From contig MWYZ01000051.1 of the NCBI GenBank assembly GCA_002050365.1, positions 1 to 36,498 of the forward strand: a stretch of 36,498 nucleotides of DNA, written 5' to 3'. The translations under genes were made by a program, and so were the position numbers. Of the stretch, positions 14,785-23,543 are shown one piece after another (the first letter of the stretch is position 1; each line of letters starts with the position of its first letter). This DNA is from Acidobacteria bacterium 28-1 (GTDB taxonomy: Bacteria; Acidobacteriota; Blastocatellia; Pyrinomonadales; Pyrinomonadaceae). The notes under the pieces were generated by a model that was given only the letters and a program-made list of their open reading frames with translations, made no database searches and was not told the origin of the DNA.

Positions 14785-15438
14785 TCAAAGCAGCTCGGAT
14801 TTGTGGGCGAGAGCGAATTTTATCAGAACGTGACTGCCGCGCAAGTCGAGTTTCTGGCAGATGTTGGCGCGGTGCGTTTCGACCGTGCGGTAACTGATGA
14901 AAAGCTCATCGGCGATTTCTTTGCTGGTTTTGTATTCGGCAATGAGTTTGAGAACGCGGCGTTCGGTCGGTGTGAGGTCTTTGATGCCGGTTTTTTCCTC
15001 GGTCAAAGCGGCGGCGCGGCTGCTGCGTTTGACGAGATATGACGTTAGAGCGGAACTCGCGTAATGTCGTCCTCCGGCGACTGATTTGATGCAGCTTACA
15101 ATATCCGTCAAGGCGCTGTCTTTTAAAACGTAGCCTTTGACGCCTAAATTAACCGCTTCGTTGACCATATCTTCGTCGCGTAGAATCGTCAGAAAAACCA
15201 TTTCAACATTCAACTTCTTTTCTCGCACGGCGCGGGCGACCGCGAAGCCGTCCATCAGCGGCATATCAATATCCAGCACAGCGACTTGCGGCTGGTATTT
15301 TTCGATTGCTTCGAGCGCGGCGCGTCCGTCACCCGCTTCCGTCAAGACTTTTAACGCGGCATCGGCTTCGATAGCCTGCCTTAAACCTTGCCGAACAATC
15401 GGATGGTCGTCGGCGATGATTAAAGTTATTTGATTCAT
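14785..15438 (-). CDS. NarL/FixJ-type (LuxR HTH) response regulator
   Basis: The receiver domain starts ITLIIADDHPIVRQGLRQAI, with the acidic pair D10-D11, the phosphorylation site D56 in VLDIDMP, and K about 50 residues later in GYVLKDSALTD. The C-terminal LuxR-type helix-turn-helix reads LTPTERRVLKLIAEYKTSKE and then ISYRTVETHRANICQKL. ATG 15438 (MNQITLII) is chosen; the frame also opens at TTG 15453, five codons earlier. It follows the histidine kinase gene by about 70 bases on the same strand, so kinase and regulator are a cognate pair made from one transcript. Target genes are not evident from the sequence. Confidence 0.92.
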   Translation of the reverse strand: MNQITLIIADDHPIVRQGLRQAIEADAALKVLTEAGDGRAALEAIEKYQPQVAVLDIDMPLMDGFAVARAVREKKLNVEMVFLTILRDEDMVNEAVNLGVKGYVLKDSALTDIVSCIKSVAGGRHYASSALTSYLVKRSSRAAALTEEKTGIKDLTPTERRVLKLIAEYKTSKEIADELFISYRTVETHRANICQKLDLRGSHVLIKFALAHKSELL

Positions 15439-15506
15439 TTTTCTAAATGGCAAAAACCTTTTCTGTCAGTCAAATGCGCGATGATTAAAATCGTCGCAAC
15501 ATACTT

Positions 15507-18497
15507 TTAGCTTTCATTCGCCGGAAGTTTGATGCTGCTAACCGTTCCTTGTCCGACGGTTGAATGAACCTCAAACTCGCCCTCAAACATTCGCGCGCGT
15601 TCGGCAATGCCGAGCAGACCGAAACCGCCGCCATTGGCGCGAGTTTTTTCCGTGTCGAAGCCTTTGCCGTTGTCTTCAATTGTAATTTCAACCGTTCGCT
15701 CGCGTCTTTCAATACGGATTTTCGCAAGGCTTGCATCCGCGTGTTTGATGATGTTGTTGACGCTTTCCTGCACGATGCGATAGACGTTGATTTCCGAATC
15801 TTCGGGAAACGCGCCGTCAATCGAATTGATTTCAAAGCTGAATTCGGTCGCGTCGGACGACGCGCGGCGCAGCATCGATTCAATCGCTTTGGTCAAACCC
15901 AAACGGTCGAGCTGATACGGGCGCAGATTGTATGTGATTTCCTTGACTTCGTTTAACGCTTCGGTCGCCGCGTCCGCGATTTCGTCCAACTGCTCGAAGG
16001 CGCGTTCGTAATTTTCCCGCGCGGTCAAACTCAAAACGGCGCGGTTTTTGATAATCACAAGGCTTTGCCCCAAACCGTCGTGCAGTTCGGCGGCGATGCG
16101 TTTGCGTTCCTGTTCCTGCGATTCGATGAGGCGGCGTGAAAACGCTTCCTGAACGTGGTGCGCCCGTTTGAGAACGGCGACGCGGCGGTTGTAAATCAAA
16201 AAGCCGAGACCGACGAACGAGAGGGCGAGCGCCGCCGCGAACCACCACGTTCTCCAAAAAGGCGGCTGCACAACGACGCGAATCATCGCGCCGCTCTCGT
16301 TCCAAACGCCGTCGCTGTTCGCCGCGATAACCCGAAATTTATACTCGCCCGGCGGAACGTAAGAATAATAAGCCGCGCGGCGGTTTCCGGCTTCAATCCA
16401 ATCGTCGTTTAAGCCTTCGAGCTTATACCGAAACCGGACTTGTTCCGGCTTAACAAAGCTCAAACCGGTGTAATTTATTTGCAAATCGTTTTTGCCCGGC
16501 GCGATTTCGAGTTTGTCGCCGAAAGCCGCGCTTTGACGGTCAATCATCGCCGATTCGATGACGACCGGCGGCGGCAGCGGATTGATCGGAACATCTTCCG
16601 GATCAATGACGGCAGCGCCGTCCTGTGTCGGAAACCAGAGCCGCCCGTCTTTGGTTTTAACGCCTGCCGGTTGTGTTCCGCCGTTGCATTCCGTATTGAG
16701 CAAGCCGTCCTGTTTGCCGTAAGCGACTGACGTAACAACGTTAATTTTTCCCGCCGCAAAATCTTCGAGCTGACTTTTAGCGACGCGGTAAATGCCGCGA
16801 TTGGAACTCATCCACAAATTGCCGCGCTCGTCTTCAAGAATCTGAAAAACGCCGTCGTTGAAAAGCCCGTCCGCAGTCGTGTAATCGGTGAATTTTCCGT
16901 CCCGGAAGCGATTCAGTCCTCTGTCGTAAGTCCCGATCCAAAACGTGCCGCTCGCATCTTCATAAATACTGCGGACGCGGTTGCCGGACAAACCGTTCTG
17001 CTCGGTGTAATTGACAAAAGATTCGCCGTCAAAGCGCGACAATCCGCCGTAAGTTCCAATCCACAAATCACCATTCCCGTTTTCGTAGATAATTTTCACA
17101 TTGTCGCCCGCTAACCCGTCACGCGTCGTAAAAAGTTTCGTCGCGCCGTCGCTGCCGAGACGAATCAAACCTTTATTGGTTCCAAACCAAAGATTTCCGG
17201 CTCTGTCCGGGTGAATGTCGTAGATTTCGAAATTTATGCCTAAAAGTTTTGTGATCGGTTCGTCGAAGTCGGTAAATTTTTCGTCTTTGAAGCCAAGCAA
17301 GCCGTCAATCCCGCCGATCCACAAAGCGCCTTCGCGGTCTTCGGCAAGCGCTAACGCCGCTTTCGATTCGGCGTAGTTGGTAAATTTACCGTCTTTATAG
17401 CGGCTCACATTATTTGCGGCAATCCAAATCTCGCCCGCGCTCATTTCCAGAATCGCGGATAAATTACCGCTGACCAGCCCGTCAGTGGTTGTTAAAACTG
17501 TGATAATTTCTCGATTTAACTGTTTCAGACCACGCGCGAAAGTGCCGCACCAAATTGTTCCTTCACGGTCTTGATAAATTGCGATAATGCCGTTACCGGC
17601 AACCGCATCGCTCGTAGAACTTTCCTGCGGTTTTATCAATTCGACGAATCTTTCGTTTTGCAGAACGTACAAAGCGCCGCTCGCCGTGCCGAACCACATC
17701 TGACCCTGACGATCCTGGAAAGCCGACGTGAAGTTTTCCCGCAGCGGAAAATACTGCACAGGCGAATGAAAGTCTCCGCCTTTCAACTTATACATACCGC
17801 CGTCTCGCCTCCCAATCCAGAGGTCGCCGGCGCGGTCTTCAAAAATCACGCTCGTGTATTCGCTGTTCAGCGCGCCGCCGGTCGGATGTGATTCTAAACT
17901 GCCGTTTTTAAGGCGGTAATATGCCGTATTGTCCCAAAACCATAACCCATTAGGAGATTTTCCGAAATATGTTCGATCCGGGTGCGGTTGTTTGAAAAGA
18001 GTTTCAAAAGTGTCATTTTTCAGTCTCCCGACTGTATTAGTCCCTACCAATAACTCCCCGTTTTCGTCTCCGGCGATAGACTTGACAAGGTTATTGGGCA
18101 AGCCTTCGTCTGTGCTAAACGTATGAAACTCACCGTTTTGATAACGGGTCAAGCCGCCGTCTTCGGTGCCGAGCCACAACGTACCGTCCGCGCTTTCATA
18201 CAAATTCGCAAAACGATTGCTGCGGATGCCCGGCGAATTTGTCGTGTTGAAAACGGTAAATTTCGCGCCGTCGTAACGCACTGCGCCGTCGAGCGTGGTG
18301 AACCACAAATAACCGTCGCGTGTCTGTAAAATCGCCTTGACACTGTTTTGCGGCAGCCCGCTGTCCGTGTCCCGCGAATCGAAATGATATTTGTCGGCAT
18401 ACACGTCCAGGACACAAAAAATTCCGATTAACAGACCGCCAAACCAAATTTGAAGCGAGAAGTTTAAGAGGTGATTTATCTTTGTCAAGGCTTTCAT
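15507..18497 (-). CDS. Propeller-type sensor histidine kinase (Reg_prop, Y_Y_Y, HisKA_3, HATPase)
   Basis: The 996-residue protein has an N-terminal hydrophobic signal or anchor (about residues 12-34). A long sensor follows, made of two-component-regulator propeller repeats of the type DRxGxLWIGTxxGGLxRxxxGxFxxYTxxDGL (more than ten copies). Next comes a Y_Y_Y domain ending YYSYVPPGEYKFRVIAANSD and a transmembrane segment (WWFAAALALSFVGLGFLIY). The cytoplasmic part has a HisKA_3 dimerisation helix with the phospho-histidine at about residue 804 in AAELHDGLGQ. It also has an HATPase_c domain with the N-box NNIIKHADAS and the G-boxes DNGKGFD and GGFGLLGIAERA. The sensor is periplasmic and resembles those that detect glycans in Bacteroidota, but the ligand here is unknown. 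The partner regulator is directly downstream. Confidence 0.93.
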   Translation of the reverse strand: MKALTKINHLLNFSLQIWFGGLLIGIFCVLDVYADKYHFDSRDTDSGLPQNSVKAILQTRDGYLWFTTLDGAVRYDGAKFTVFNTTNSPGIRSNRFANLYESADGTLWLGTEDGGLTRYQNGEFHTFSTDEGLPNNLVKSIAGDENGELLVGTNTVGRLKNDTFETLFKQPHPDRTYFGKSPNGLWFWDNTAYYRLKNGSLESHPTGGALNSEYTSVIFEDRAGDLWIGRRDGGMYKLKGGDFHSPVQYFPLRENFTSAFQDRQGQMWFGTASGALYVLQNERFVELIKPQESSTSDAVAGNGIIAIYQDREGTIWCGTFARGLKQLNREIITVLTTTDGLVSGNLSAILEMSAGEIWIAANNVSRYKDGKFTNYAESKAALALAEDREGALWIGGIDGLLGFKDEKFTDFDEPITKLLGINFEIYDIHPDRAGNLWFGTNKGLIRLGSDGATKLFTTRDGLAGDNVKIIYENGNGDLWIGTYGGLSRFDGESFVNYTEQNGLSGNRVRSIYEDASGTFWIGTYDRGLNRFRDGKFTDYTTADGLFNDGVFQILEDERGNLWMSSNRGIYRVAKSQLEDFAAGKINVVTSVAYGKQDGLLNTECNGGTQPAGVKTKDGRLWFPTQDGAAVIDPEDVPINPLPPPVVIESAMIDRQSAAFGDKLEIAPGKNDLQINYTGLSFVKPEQVRFRYKLEGLNDDWIEAGNRRAAYYSYVPPGEYKFRVIAANSDGVWNESGAMIRVVVQPPFWRTWWFAAALALSFVGLGFLIYNRRVAVLKRAHHVQEAFSRRLIESQEQERKRIAAELHDGLGQSLVIIKNRAVLSLTARENYERAFEQLDEIADAATEALNEVKEITYNLRPYQLDRLGLTKAIESMLRRASSDATEFSFEINSIDGAFPEDSEINVYRIVQESVNNIIKHADASLAKIRIERRERTVEITIEDNGKGFDTEKTRANGGGFGLLGIAERARMFEGEFEVHSTVGQGTVSSIKLPANES

Positions 18498-18662
18498 ACT
18501 TTTGGTGAGACAAAACAGCTTAACAAGATTCGCATTGATTACCAGTTTTTATAACTTGTCGTTAGCGTATTATAATCGGGAAAAGCTGAAATTGTAAATT
18601 TTATACTTTTAGTTTCAATTTTAATCGAGTGCTTTTTATTCTAAGTTTAGAGAGGAAATTAT

Positions 18663-20090
18663 ATGCCGGTAGAACCAGTAAAGGAACAGACGACCGACCA
18701 GATAAAAACGCGAATTGAAACCGATTCGATGGGCGAGATTGAAGTCGCGTCGGACAAGTATTGGGGCGCACAAACCGAGCGCAGTTTGCATCATTTCAAC
18801 ATCGGCTTCGATACGATGCCGCGCGAGATGATTCGCTCTCTCGGCATTTTGAAAAAAGCCGCCGCGATTGTTAATCATCAGTTGAAATCAGAGAAAATGA
18901 CGCTCGACAAAACCGATTTAATCATCCGCGCGGCAAACGAAGTAATTGACGGCAAACTCGACGCGCATTTTCCGCTTCGGGTGTGGCAGACCGGTTCGGG
19001 AACGCAGACGAATATGAATGCCAATGAAGTTATCTCGAATCGCGCTATCGAAATCGCGGGCGGCGAGATGGGAAGCAAAACGCCGGTTCACCCGAACGAC
19101 GATGTAAATATGTCGCAGTCGTCGAATGACACTTTTCCGACGGCGATGTATATTGCCGCCGCCGAAACGGTGAACGCTCTCATTCCGCAAATTCAAACGG
19201 TTCACGACGCGATTGACGCGAAAGCCAAAGAATTTGCTGACGTTGTGAAAATCGGCAGAACGCATTTGCAAGATGCAACGCCGCTTACAGTCGGACAGGA
19301 ATTCGGCGGCTGGGCGAGTTTGATTGAACGCGACATCGAAAGATTGAAATTAGTTTTGACGGGACTTTATGATTTGGCAATCGGCGGAACTGCCGTCGGC
19401 ACGGGTTTGAATTCACATCCCGAATTTGCGGAACGCGCCGCTAAACAAATTGCTGAAATTACCGGCTTGCCGTTCAAAGCGCATCCGAATAAATTTGCGG
19501 CTTTGTCGGCGCACGACGAAATCGTCTTCGCTTCCGGCGCGCTGAAAACTCTCGCTTGCAGTTTGATGAAAATTGCCAATGACATTCGCTGGCTGGCTTC
19601 CGGTCCGCGTTGCGGAATCGGCGAAATTTCTTTGCCGGAAAACGAGCCGGGCAGTTCAATTATGCCGGGCAAAGTTAATCCGACTCAATCGGAAGCAATG
19701 ACAATGGTTGCCGCGCAGGTTTTGGGAAATGATGCGGCAATCGGTTTTGCCGGCTCGCAAGGAAATTTTGAACTCAATGTTTTCAAACCGGTGATGATTC
19801 ACAACTTTTTGCATTCAGTTCATCTGCTTCACGATGCGTCCATCGGCTTTGTCGAGTTCTGCATCAACGGCATCGAACTCAATCGTCCGCAGATTGATAA
19901 ATATCTGCAAGATTCCTTGATGCTCGTTACCGCTTTGAATCAATATATCGGTTACGATAATGCTTCAAAAATTGCGAAAAACGCCCATAAGAAAGGAACG
20001 AGTTTGAAGGAATCGGCAATTGAACTTGGACTATTGACGAGCGAGAAATTTGATGAGTTAGTCAAGCCGGAAGAAATGACGCATCCGTAG
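18663..20090 (+). CDS. fumC: Class II fumarate hydratase
   Basis: This is the iron-independent fumarase of the TCA cycle, interconverting fumarate and malate. The 475-residue length is normal. Family landmarks are [20 protein letters not shown], the substrate-site [45 protein letters not shown] and the superfamily signature [11 protein letters not shown] at about residues 329-339. GAGAGGAAATT before the ATG is a strong ribosome-binding site. The gene is divergent from the histidine kinase; a TATAAT hexamer at 18571-18576 could be its -10 box, without a clear -35. Confidence 0.96.
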   Translation: MPVEPVKEQTTDQIKTRIETDSMGEIEVASDKYWGAQTERSLHHFNIGFDTMPREMIRSLGILKKAAAIVNHQLKSEKMTLDKTDLIIRAANEVIDGKLDAHFPLRVWQTGSGTQTNMNANEVISNRAIEIAGGEMGSKTPVHPNDDVNMSQSSNDTFPTAMYIAAAETVNALIPQIQTVHDAIDAKAKEFADVVKIGRTHLQDATPLTVGQEFGGWASLIERDIERLKLVLTGLYDLAIGGTAVGTGLNSHPEFAERAAKQIAEITGLPFKAHPNKFAALSAHDEIVFASGALKTLACSLMKIANDIRWLASGPRCGIGEISLPENEPGSSIMPGKVNPTQSEAMTMVAAQVLGNDAAIGFAGSQGNFELNVFKPVMIHNFLHSVHLLHDASIGFVEFCINGIELNRPQIDKYLQDSLMLVTALNQYIGYDNASKIAKNAHKKGTSLKESAIELGLLTSEKFDELVKPEEMTHP

Positions 20091-20115
20091 TAATTTTGGA
20101 GATTGAAAATTTGTT

Positions 20116-20682
20116 TCAGCTTTCCTTCTCTTCAAAACGCTTTGTAAAATCAGTCGAATTCTGCCGCAATACAACCCAATTTTCAAAAACTTCGGGACTT
20201 TGCAGCCAAATTGTGAACCATTCGGCAATTTCCATTTTCTGGGCGCGTTTGTCAGGCGCGACTTTTTCATTTTTGGAAATCATCTGAGCGCGTTGTTTGC
20301 CCTTGAGCGCAATTTCGCGCATCAGGCGCAAACCTTCGCGGTCATCTTCGGCGACAAATTTTTTGCGTAAGTTTTCGAGTCGGCGAAGCGAGCGGAGCGT
20401 TTGTTTGAAGTCGGAAAATTTTAAGATGTTGCGAAACATCGCGTCGTAAGGCGATTCGAGCCGCCTTTTAACGTCGAGTTCCATAATTTCCGCGTGGCGA
20501 AGCTCCGCACCTTCGTCGGCTAAAAGGCGTGCGATGATCATCGGCGATTCGACTGCGCTCGAACCTAATTTTTCACTGACGACCAATTCAATGGCTTCAA
20601 TTTCCCGTTCGCCGATTGATTCGCAGTCGAGTTTTTCCCAAACTTCAATGATTAATTCGTTTTTCGTGCGTGCGTTCCACAT
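20116..20682 (-). CDS. Hypothetical helical protein
   Basis: The 188-residue product begins MWNARTKNELIIEVWEKLDC and is highly charged and predicted mostly helical, with no signal peptide or membrane segment. LRSLRRLENLRKKFVAEDDR and the KGKQRAQMISKNEKVAPDKR stretch are basic; the C-terminus is EWFTIWLQSPEVFENWVVLR and then a charged tail. I do not recognise a family. Codon use and composition look like its neighbours, and the frame lies convergent with fumC and 7 bases from the 30-bp inverted repeat, which provides its upstream region. The start ATG has only AAAGAG immediately before it, too close to be a good ribosome-binding site. Confidence 0.65.
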   Translation of the reverse strand: MWNARTKNELIIEVWEKLDCESIGEREIEAIELVVSEKLGSSAVESPMIIARLLADEGAELRHAEIMELDVKRRLESPYDAMFRNILKFSDFKQTLRSLRRLENLRKKFVAEDDREGLRLMREIALKGKQRAQMISKNEKVAPDKRAQKMEIAEWFTIWLQSPEVFENWVVLRQNSTDFTKRFEEKES

Positions 20683-20689
20683 CTCTTTG

Positions 20690-20767
20690 AATTACGAATT
20701 TCAAATTACGAATTACGAATATTGGAATCTTCTTTAATTCGTAATTCGTAATTTGAAATTCGTAATT
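20690..20767. repeat. Perfect 30-bp inverted repeat of ATTACGA-type heptamers
   Basis: Bases 20690-20719 and 20738-20767 are exact reverse complements over 30 positions, separated by 18 bases. Each arm is a chain of 7-bp words: ATTACGA, ATTTCAA, ATTACGA, ATTACGA on the left, and the inverse on the right. The repeat fills the whole gap between the rfaE2 stop codon and the start of the helical protein gene. It would form a very stable hairpin in DNA or RNA. It is the least decayed of the heptamer-based inverted repeats in this window. Confidence 0.92.
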
Positions 20768-20769
20768 GT

Positions 20770-21255
20770 CTAACTGCCTACTTTATTTAACAATTCCGTT
20801 GACGAATGATTTTTCGGGTCGCCGACAATCATTACTTTTCCGCCGCATTCGGCGACGACCGCGCGTTCCGGCACGGTTTCGATTGTGTAATCCGTACCTT
20901 TGGCATGAAAATCGGGACGCAGGGCGCGAATCAACTCCTCAACCGTCGGTTCTGGAAAAATCGTTACATAATCTACAAATCTGATTGCCGAAACGATTTC
21001 AGCGCGTTCCCTTTCAGGAATTAGCGGACGATTCGCGCCTTTTAATTTTCGCACTTGGTCGTCGGAATTGACGGCGACGATTAAATAATCGCCCAACGCT
21101 TTCGCGCCGGCTAAATACCGAATGTGTCCGACGTGAAAAAAATCGAAACAACCGTTAGTCAAAACTATTTTTTTTCCGCGCTGACGGTTAATCGCCACCC
21201 GCGCGATGAGGCGCGTTCGGTCTAAAATCGGTGCAAAAAAATCGGTCGAGTTCAT
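20770..21255 (-). CDS. rfaE2: D-glycero-beta-D-manno-heptose 1-phosphate adenylyltransferase (RfaE2)
   Basis: This enzyme adenylates heptose 1-phosphate to ADP-heptose, the precursor of the lipopolysaccharide inner core. The nucleotidyltransferase motif is VLTNGCFDFFHVGHIRYLAG (HxGH at the active site), followed by RPLIPERERAEIV and the C-terminal ISSTE-like HSSTELLNKV. At 161 residues it matches stand-alone RfaE2, equivalent to the C-terminal half of E. coli HldE. Its ATG overlaps the stop of the kinase gene by four bases (ATGA), so the two are translationally coupled. Its stop codon directly abuts the 30-bp inverted repeat. Confidence 0.94.
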   Translation of the reverse strand: MNSTDFFAPILDRTRLIARVAINRQRGKKIVLTNGCFDFFHVGHIRYLAGAKALGDYLIVAVNSDDQVRKLKGANRPLIPERERAEIVSAIRFVDYVTIFPEPTVEELIRALRPDFHAKGTDYTIETVPERAVVAECGGKVMIVGDPKNHSSTELLNKVGS

Positions 21256-22259
21256 AGAGTTTGCAATTTATGTTTTGTGTTTATATTTTTCGCCAGAGAT
21301 TCTAACAGTTCATCTGCACTGACGGAAGCCGTTCCTTTTTTCATCACCACGATTCCGCCGGCGTGATTTGCCAAACCAGCCGCCTCCGCAAAGCTCAAAC
21401 CCGAAGCCAAACCGAGCGCGTAAGCGGCAATCACCGTATCGCCCGCGCCGGTTACGTCAACGGGCTCGGTTGCGCCGATAGCTTCAAGACTCAAAGGCGG
21501 CTTGTTTTTTTCAATCAAAAGCATTCCGTGGTTGCCGCGCGTAACGAGAAGAGATTCAAAACCGAGATTTTCACAAAGGTTCACGCAATCTTTCTCGGTG
21601 AAATTTTCACCCAAAATCTGCTCGACTTCTTCCTGATTCGGTGTGGCAGTCGTCGCGCCGCTAAAATTCTTCAAACTGAAACGCGAATCAATCAATAAGG
21701 GAATTTTCTTGTCAGCCGCGATTTGCTTGGCGATTTTCGCCGTTTCAGAATTTGCTGCGCCGTAATTATAATCGGAAATAATAATCGCATCGGCAACCTG
21801 GGCGGCTGACGAAAGATTTTCTTTTAATTTATTTTGCATCTCCTCGCCGGTCGCTGCTTGATTTTCATAATCAATCCGAATAACTTGCTGGCGCGGCGCA
21901 TAATGCTGTCCGGCAAGGACGCGCACTTTGGTCGTTGTGCGATGATTTTTGCTTGAAATGATGTAATCGCAATTAACCTTTGATTGCCGAAGTTTTCCAA
22001 GAAGCTCGTCGCCGTTTGAATCTTCTCCGATTATGCCGATTAAAATCGCCCGTCCGCCGAGCGATGCGACATTAACCGCCGCGTTTGCCGCGCCACCGGC
22101 TAAAGTTTCAGTTTCGTCGTGTTTAAGAATAAAAACCGGTGCTTCACGCGAAACGCGGGCAATCGTGCCGCGAAGGAATTGGTCGGCAACCAAATCGCCG
22201 ACGATGACAATTTTCTTTTTTGGAAAATTGTCGCGGATTGTATCGGAAAGATTTGCCAT
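21252..22259 (-). CDS. rfaE1: D-glycero-beta-D-manno-heptose 7-phosphate kinase (RfaE1)
   Basis: This PfkB-family sugar kinase phosphorylates heptose 7-phosphate at C1 in ADP-heptose synthesis. It shows VGDLVADQFLRG near the N-terminus, GGAANAAVNVASLGG, and the C-terminal PfkB signature VDVTGAGDTVIAAYALGLAS with the catalytic aspartate. ATG 22259 (MANLSDTIRDNF) gives 335 residues, the usual size. The frame opens further upstream at 22316, but that extension is hydrophobic, unlike the family, and lies over the terminator of the gene to the right. The coupled rfaE2 gene follows. Presence of both argues for a heptose-containing LPS. Confidence 0.93.
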   Translation of the reverse strand: MANLSDTIRDNFPKKKIVIVGDLVADQFLRGTIARVSREAPVFILKHDETETLAGGAANAAVNVASLGGRAILIGIIGEDSNGDELLGKLRQSKVNCDYIISSKNHRTTTKVRVLAGQHYAPRQQVIRIDYENQAATGEEMQNKLKENLSSAAQVADAIIISDYNYGAANSETAKIAKQIAADKKIPLLIDSRFSLKNFSGATTATPNQEEVEQILGENFTEKDCVNLCENLGFESLLVTRGNHGMLLIEKNKPPLSLEAIGATEPVDVTGAGDTVIAAYALGLASGLSFAEAAGLANHAGGIVVMKKGTASVSADELLESLAKNINTKHKLQTL

Positions 22260-22301
22260 TGGAAATGAATAACAGGTTATTACAAAATAACGGATAAACA
22301 A

Positions 22302-22334
22302 AAAGGTTGAAGACAATCGAAGTCCTCAACCTTT
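22302..22334 (-). terminator. Intrinsic terminator downstream of the FG-GAP protein gene
   Basis: AAAGGTTGAAGAC (22302-22314) and GTCCTCAACCTTT (22322-22334) pair at 12 of 13 positions around a 7-base loop. On the minus strand the stem is followed by TTTTTGTTT. It lies 24 bases after the stop of the gene at 22358-23329 and before rfaE1. Confidence 0.75.
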
Positions 22335-22357
22335 CTAATTTGACCATTAAATAGAAA

Positions 22358-23329
22358 TTAGTGTGTGTCGTAGCTGGCGACTGGAAAATCGTTCGTTGCG
22401 CCCCATTGAAATCCTACTAATGCGCCATCGATGCTTCTTAAATAATAGAAAAATCCGGTTGTATCGCGCCAAACGGCAACGTCGGCTTTACCATCACCGT
22501 CATAATCGTTTTGGACGATCAAATCCGTGCCGGTTGTCCCGAAAGCTACTGCTTGCAAACTACCGTTTGAACTTCTGCGGATATACCAATTAAGCGGCGT
22601 ATTGGCGGTTGTGCCTTCACGAACCACAGCAACATCGGTTTTGCCGTCGCCATCATAATCGCCGGGAACAACTAAATCGTTGCTGGCTCCCCAAGGAATT
22701 GTTGACAAACCGCCGTTGGTGCTTTGAAGAATATAAAAAGTGGCTTGGTCCGTTGGGTTAGCTCCGGGTCGTTGAACGGCAAAATCAAATTTCAAGTCGC
22801 CATCGTAATCGCCGGGTGCAGTATAATCGGATTGCAAACCAAATTGGGCAACCTGCAACGCTCCGTTTGTACTTTTCAAAACAAACCATGTCATCGTGCC
22901 GCCGCTTCGACGGGCAACCGCTTGGTCGGTTTTGCCGTCGCCGTCGTAATCTCTGGCAACCGGTTCATCGCCGGTTACGCCGAATGCTACGCCGGTAAAA
23001 GTATTGTTAGAACTATTCAAACGATACCAGCCGCCGTCCGTATCGCGCCAAACCGAAATGTCGCCTTTGCCGTCGCCGTCATAATCGCCGGGAGTTTGAT
23101 AATCAGTATTGGAAGAACCAAATTGCTGAGAAACAAAACCGCCGCCGCCGCTTTTATTGATATACCAAACATTATTGGACGGGCGGAAAACTGAAAAATC
23201 AGCTTTGCCGTCAGCATCGATATCTAAGGCTTTTCGCAAACTAAGCTGGGCGGAAGCCGATACAACGAGAAGCAAAACACAGGCAAAAATCACACTAAGT
23301 TTGCCGCTTTTGGTTAAAATATTATTCAT
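22358..23329 (-). CDS. Secreted FG-GAP/VCBS repeat protein (beta-propeller)
   Basis: The 323-residue protein has a signal peptide (LSVIFACVLLLVVSASAQ) and then only repeats: six units of about 45 residues, each starting with a calcium-binding loop such as GDYDGDGKTDVAVVR and ending WYxxxSxxGxxxxxxFG, with a partial seventh unit (TNDFPVASYD). This should fold as an extracellular calcium-binding propeller. GAGG lies nine bases before the ATG. The adjacent subtilase carries the same six-repeat module at its C-terminus, so the two are related by duplication. No catalytic residues are seen; a binding or surface role is inferred. Confidence 0.88.
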   Translation of the reverse strand: MNNILTKSGKLSVIFACVLLLVVSASAQLSLRKALDIDADGKADFSVFRPSNNVWYINKSGGGGFVSQQFGSSNTDYQTPGDYDGDGKGDISVWRDTDGGWYRLNSSNNTFTGVAFGVTGDEPVARDYDGDGKTDQAVARRSGGTMTWFVLKSTNGALQVAQFGLQSDYTAPGDYDGDLKFDFAVQRPGANPTDQATFYILQSTNGGLSTIPWGASNDLVVPGDYDGDGKTDVAVVREGTTANTPLNWYIRRSSNGSLQAVAFGTTGTDLIVQNDYDGDGKADVAVWRDTTGFFYYLRSIDGALVGFQWGATNDFPVASYDTH

Positions 23330-23543
23330 TTTTTAAATCCTCACTGATTAAAAAGTTTTGTTAGAGGTATTGGTTAAAATTAATCTCAAACAGACAGTAA
23401 TGTCAAATATACTATTGAACGGATGACAAGTGCAAGAAATTTTCGCGTAAAAATCTTTTTGGTAATCTGCTTAATCTAAATTCTCGAAACTTTAGACGCA
23501 GCCTCCGCCCTAAAAGTTTGACGAGTAAAAAATTTATCAAAAA

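Noticed and set aside
15880..16305. Long arginine-rich antisense and shifted frames inside the histidine kinase gene (also at 3898-4596, 5735-6223 and 25379-25759)
   Set aside because: They are shadows of strongly biased coding frames, with no signals of their own and no family pattern.
22260..22316. Upstream start for rfaE1
   Set aside because: The extension covers the terminator region of the next gene and does not fit the family N-terminus.
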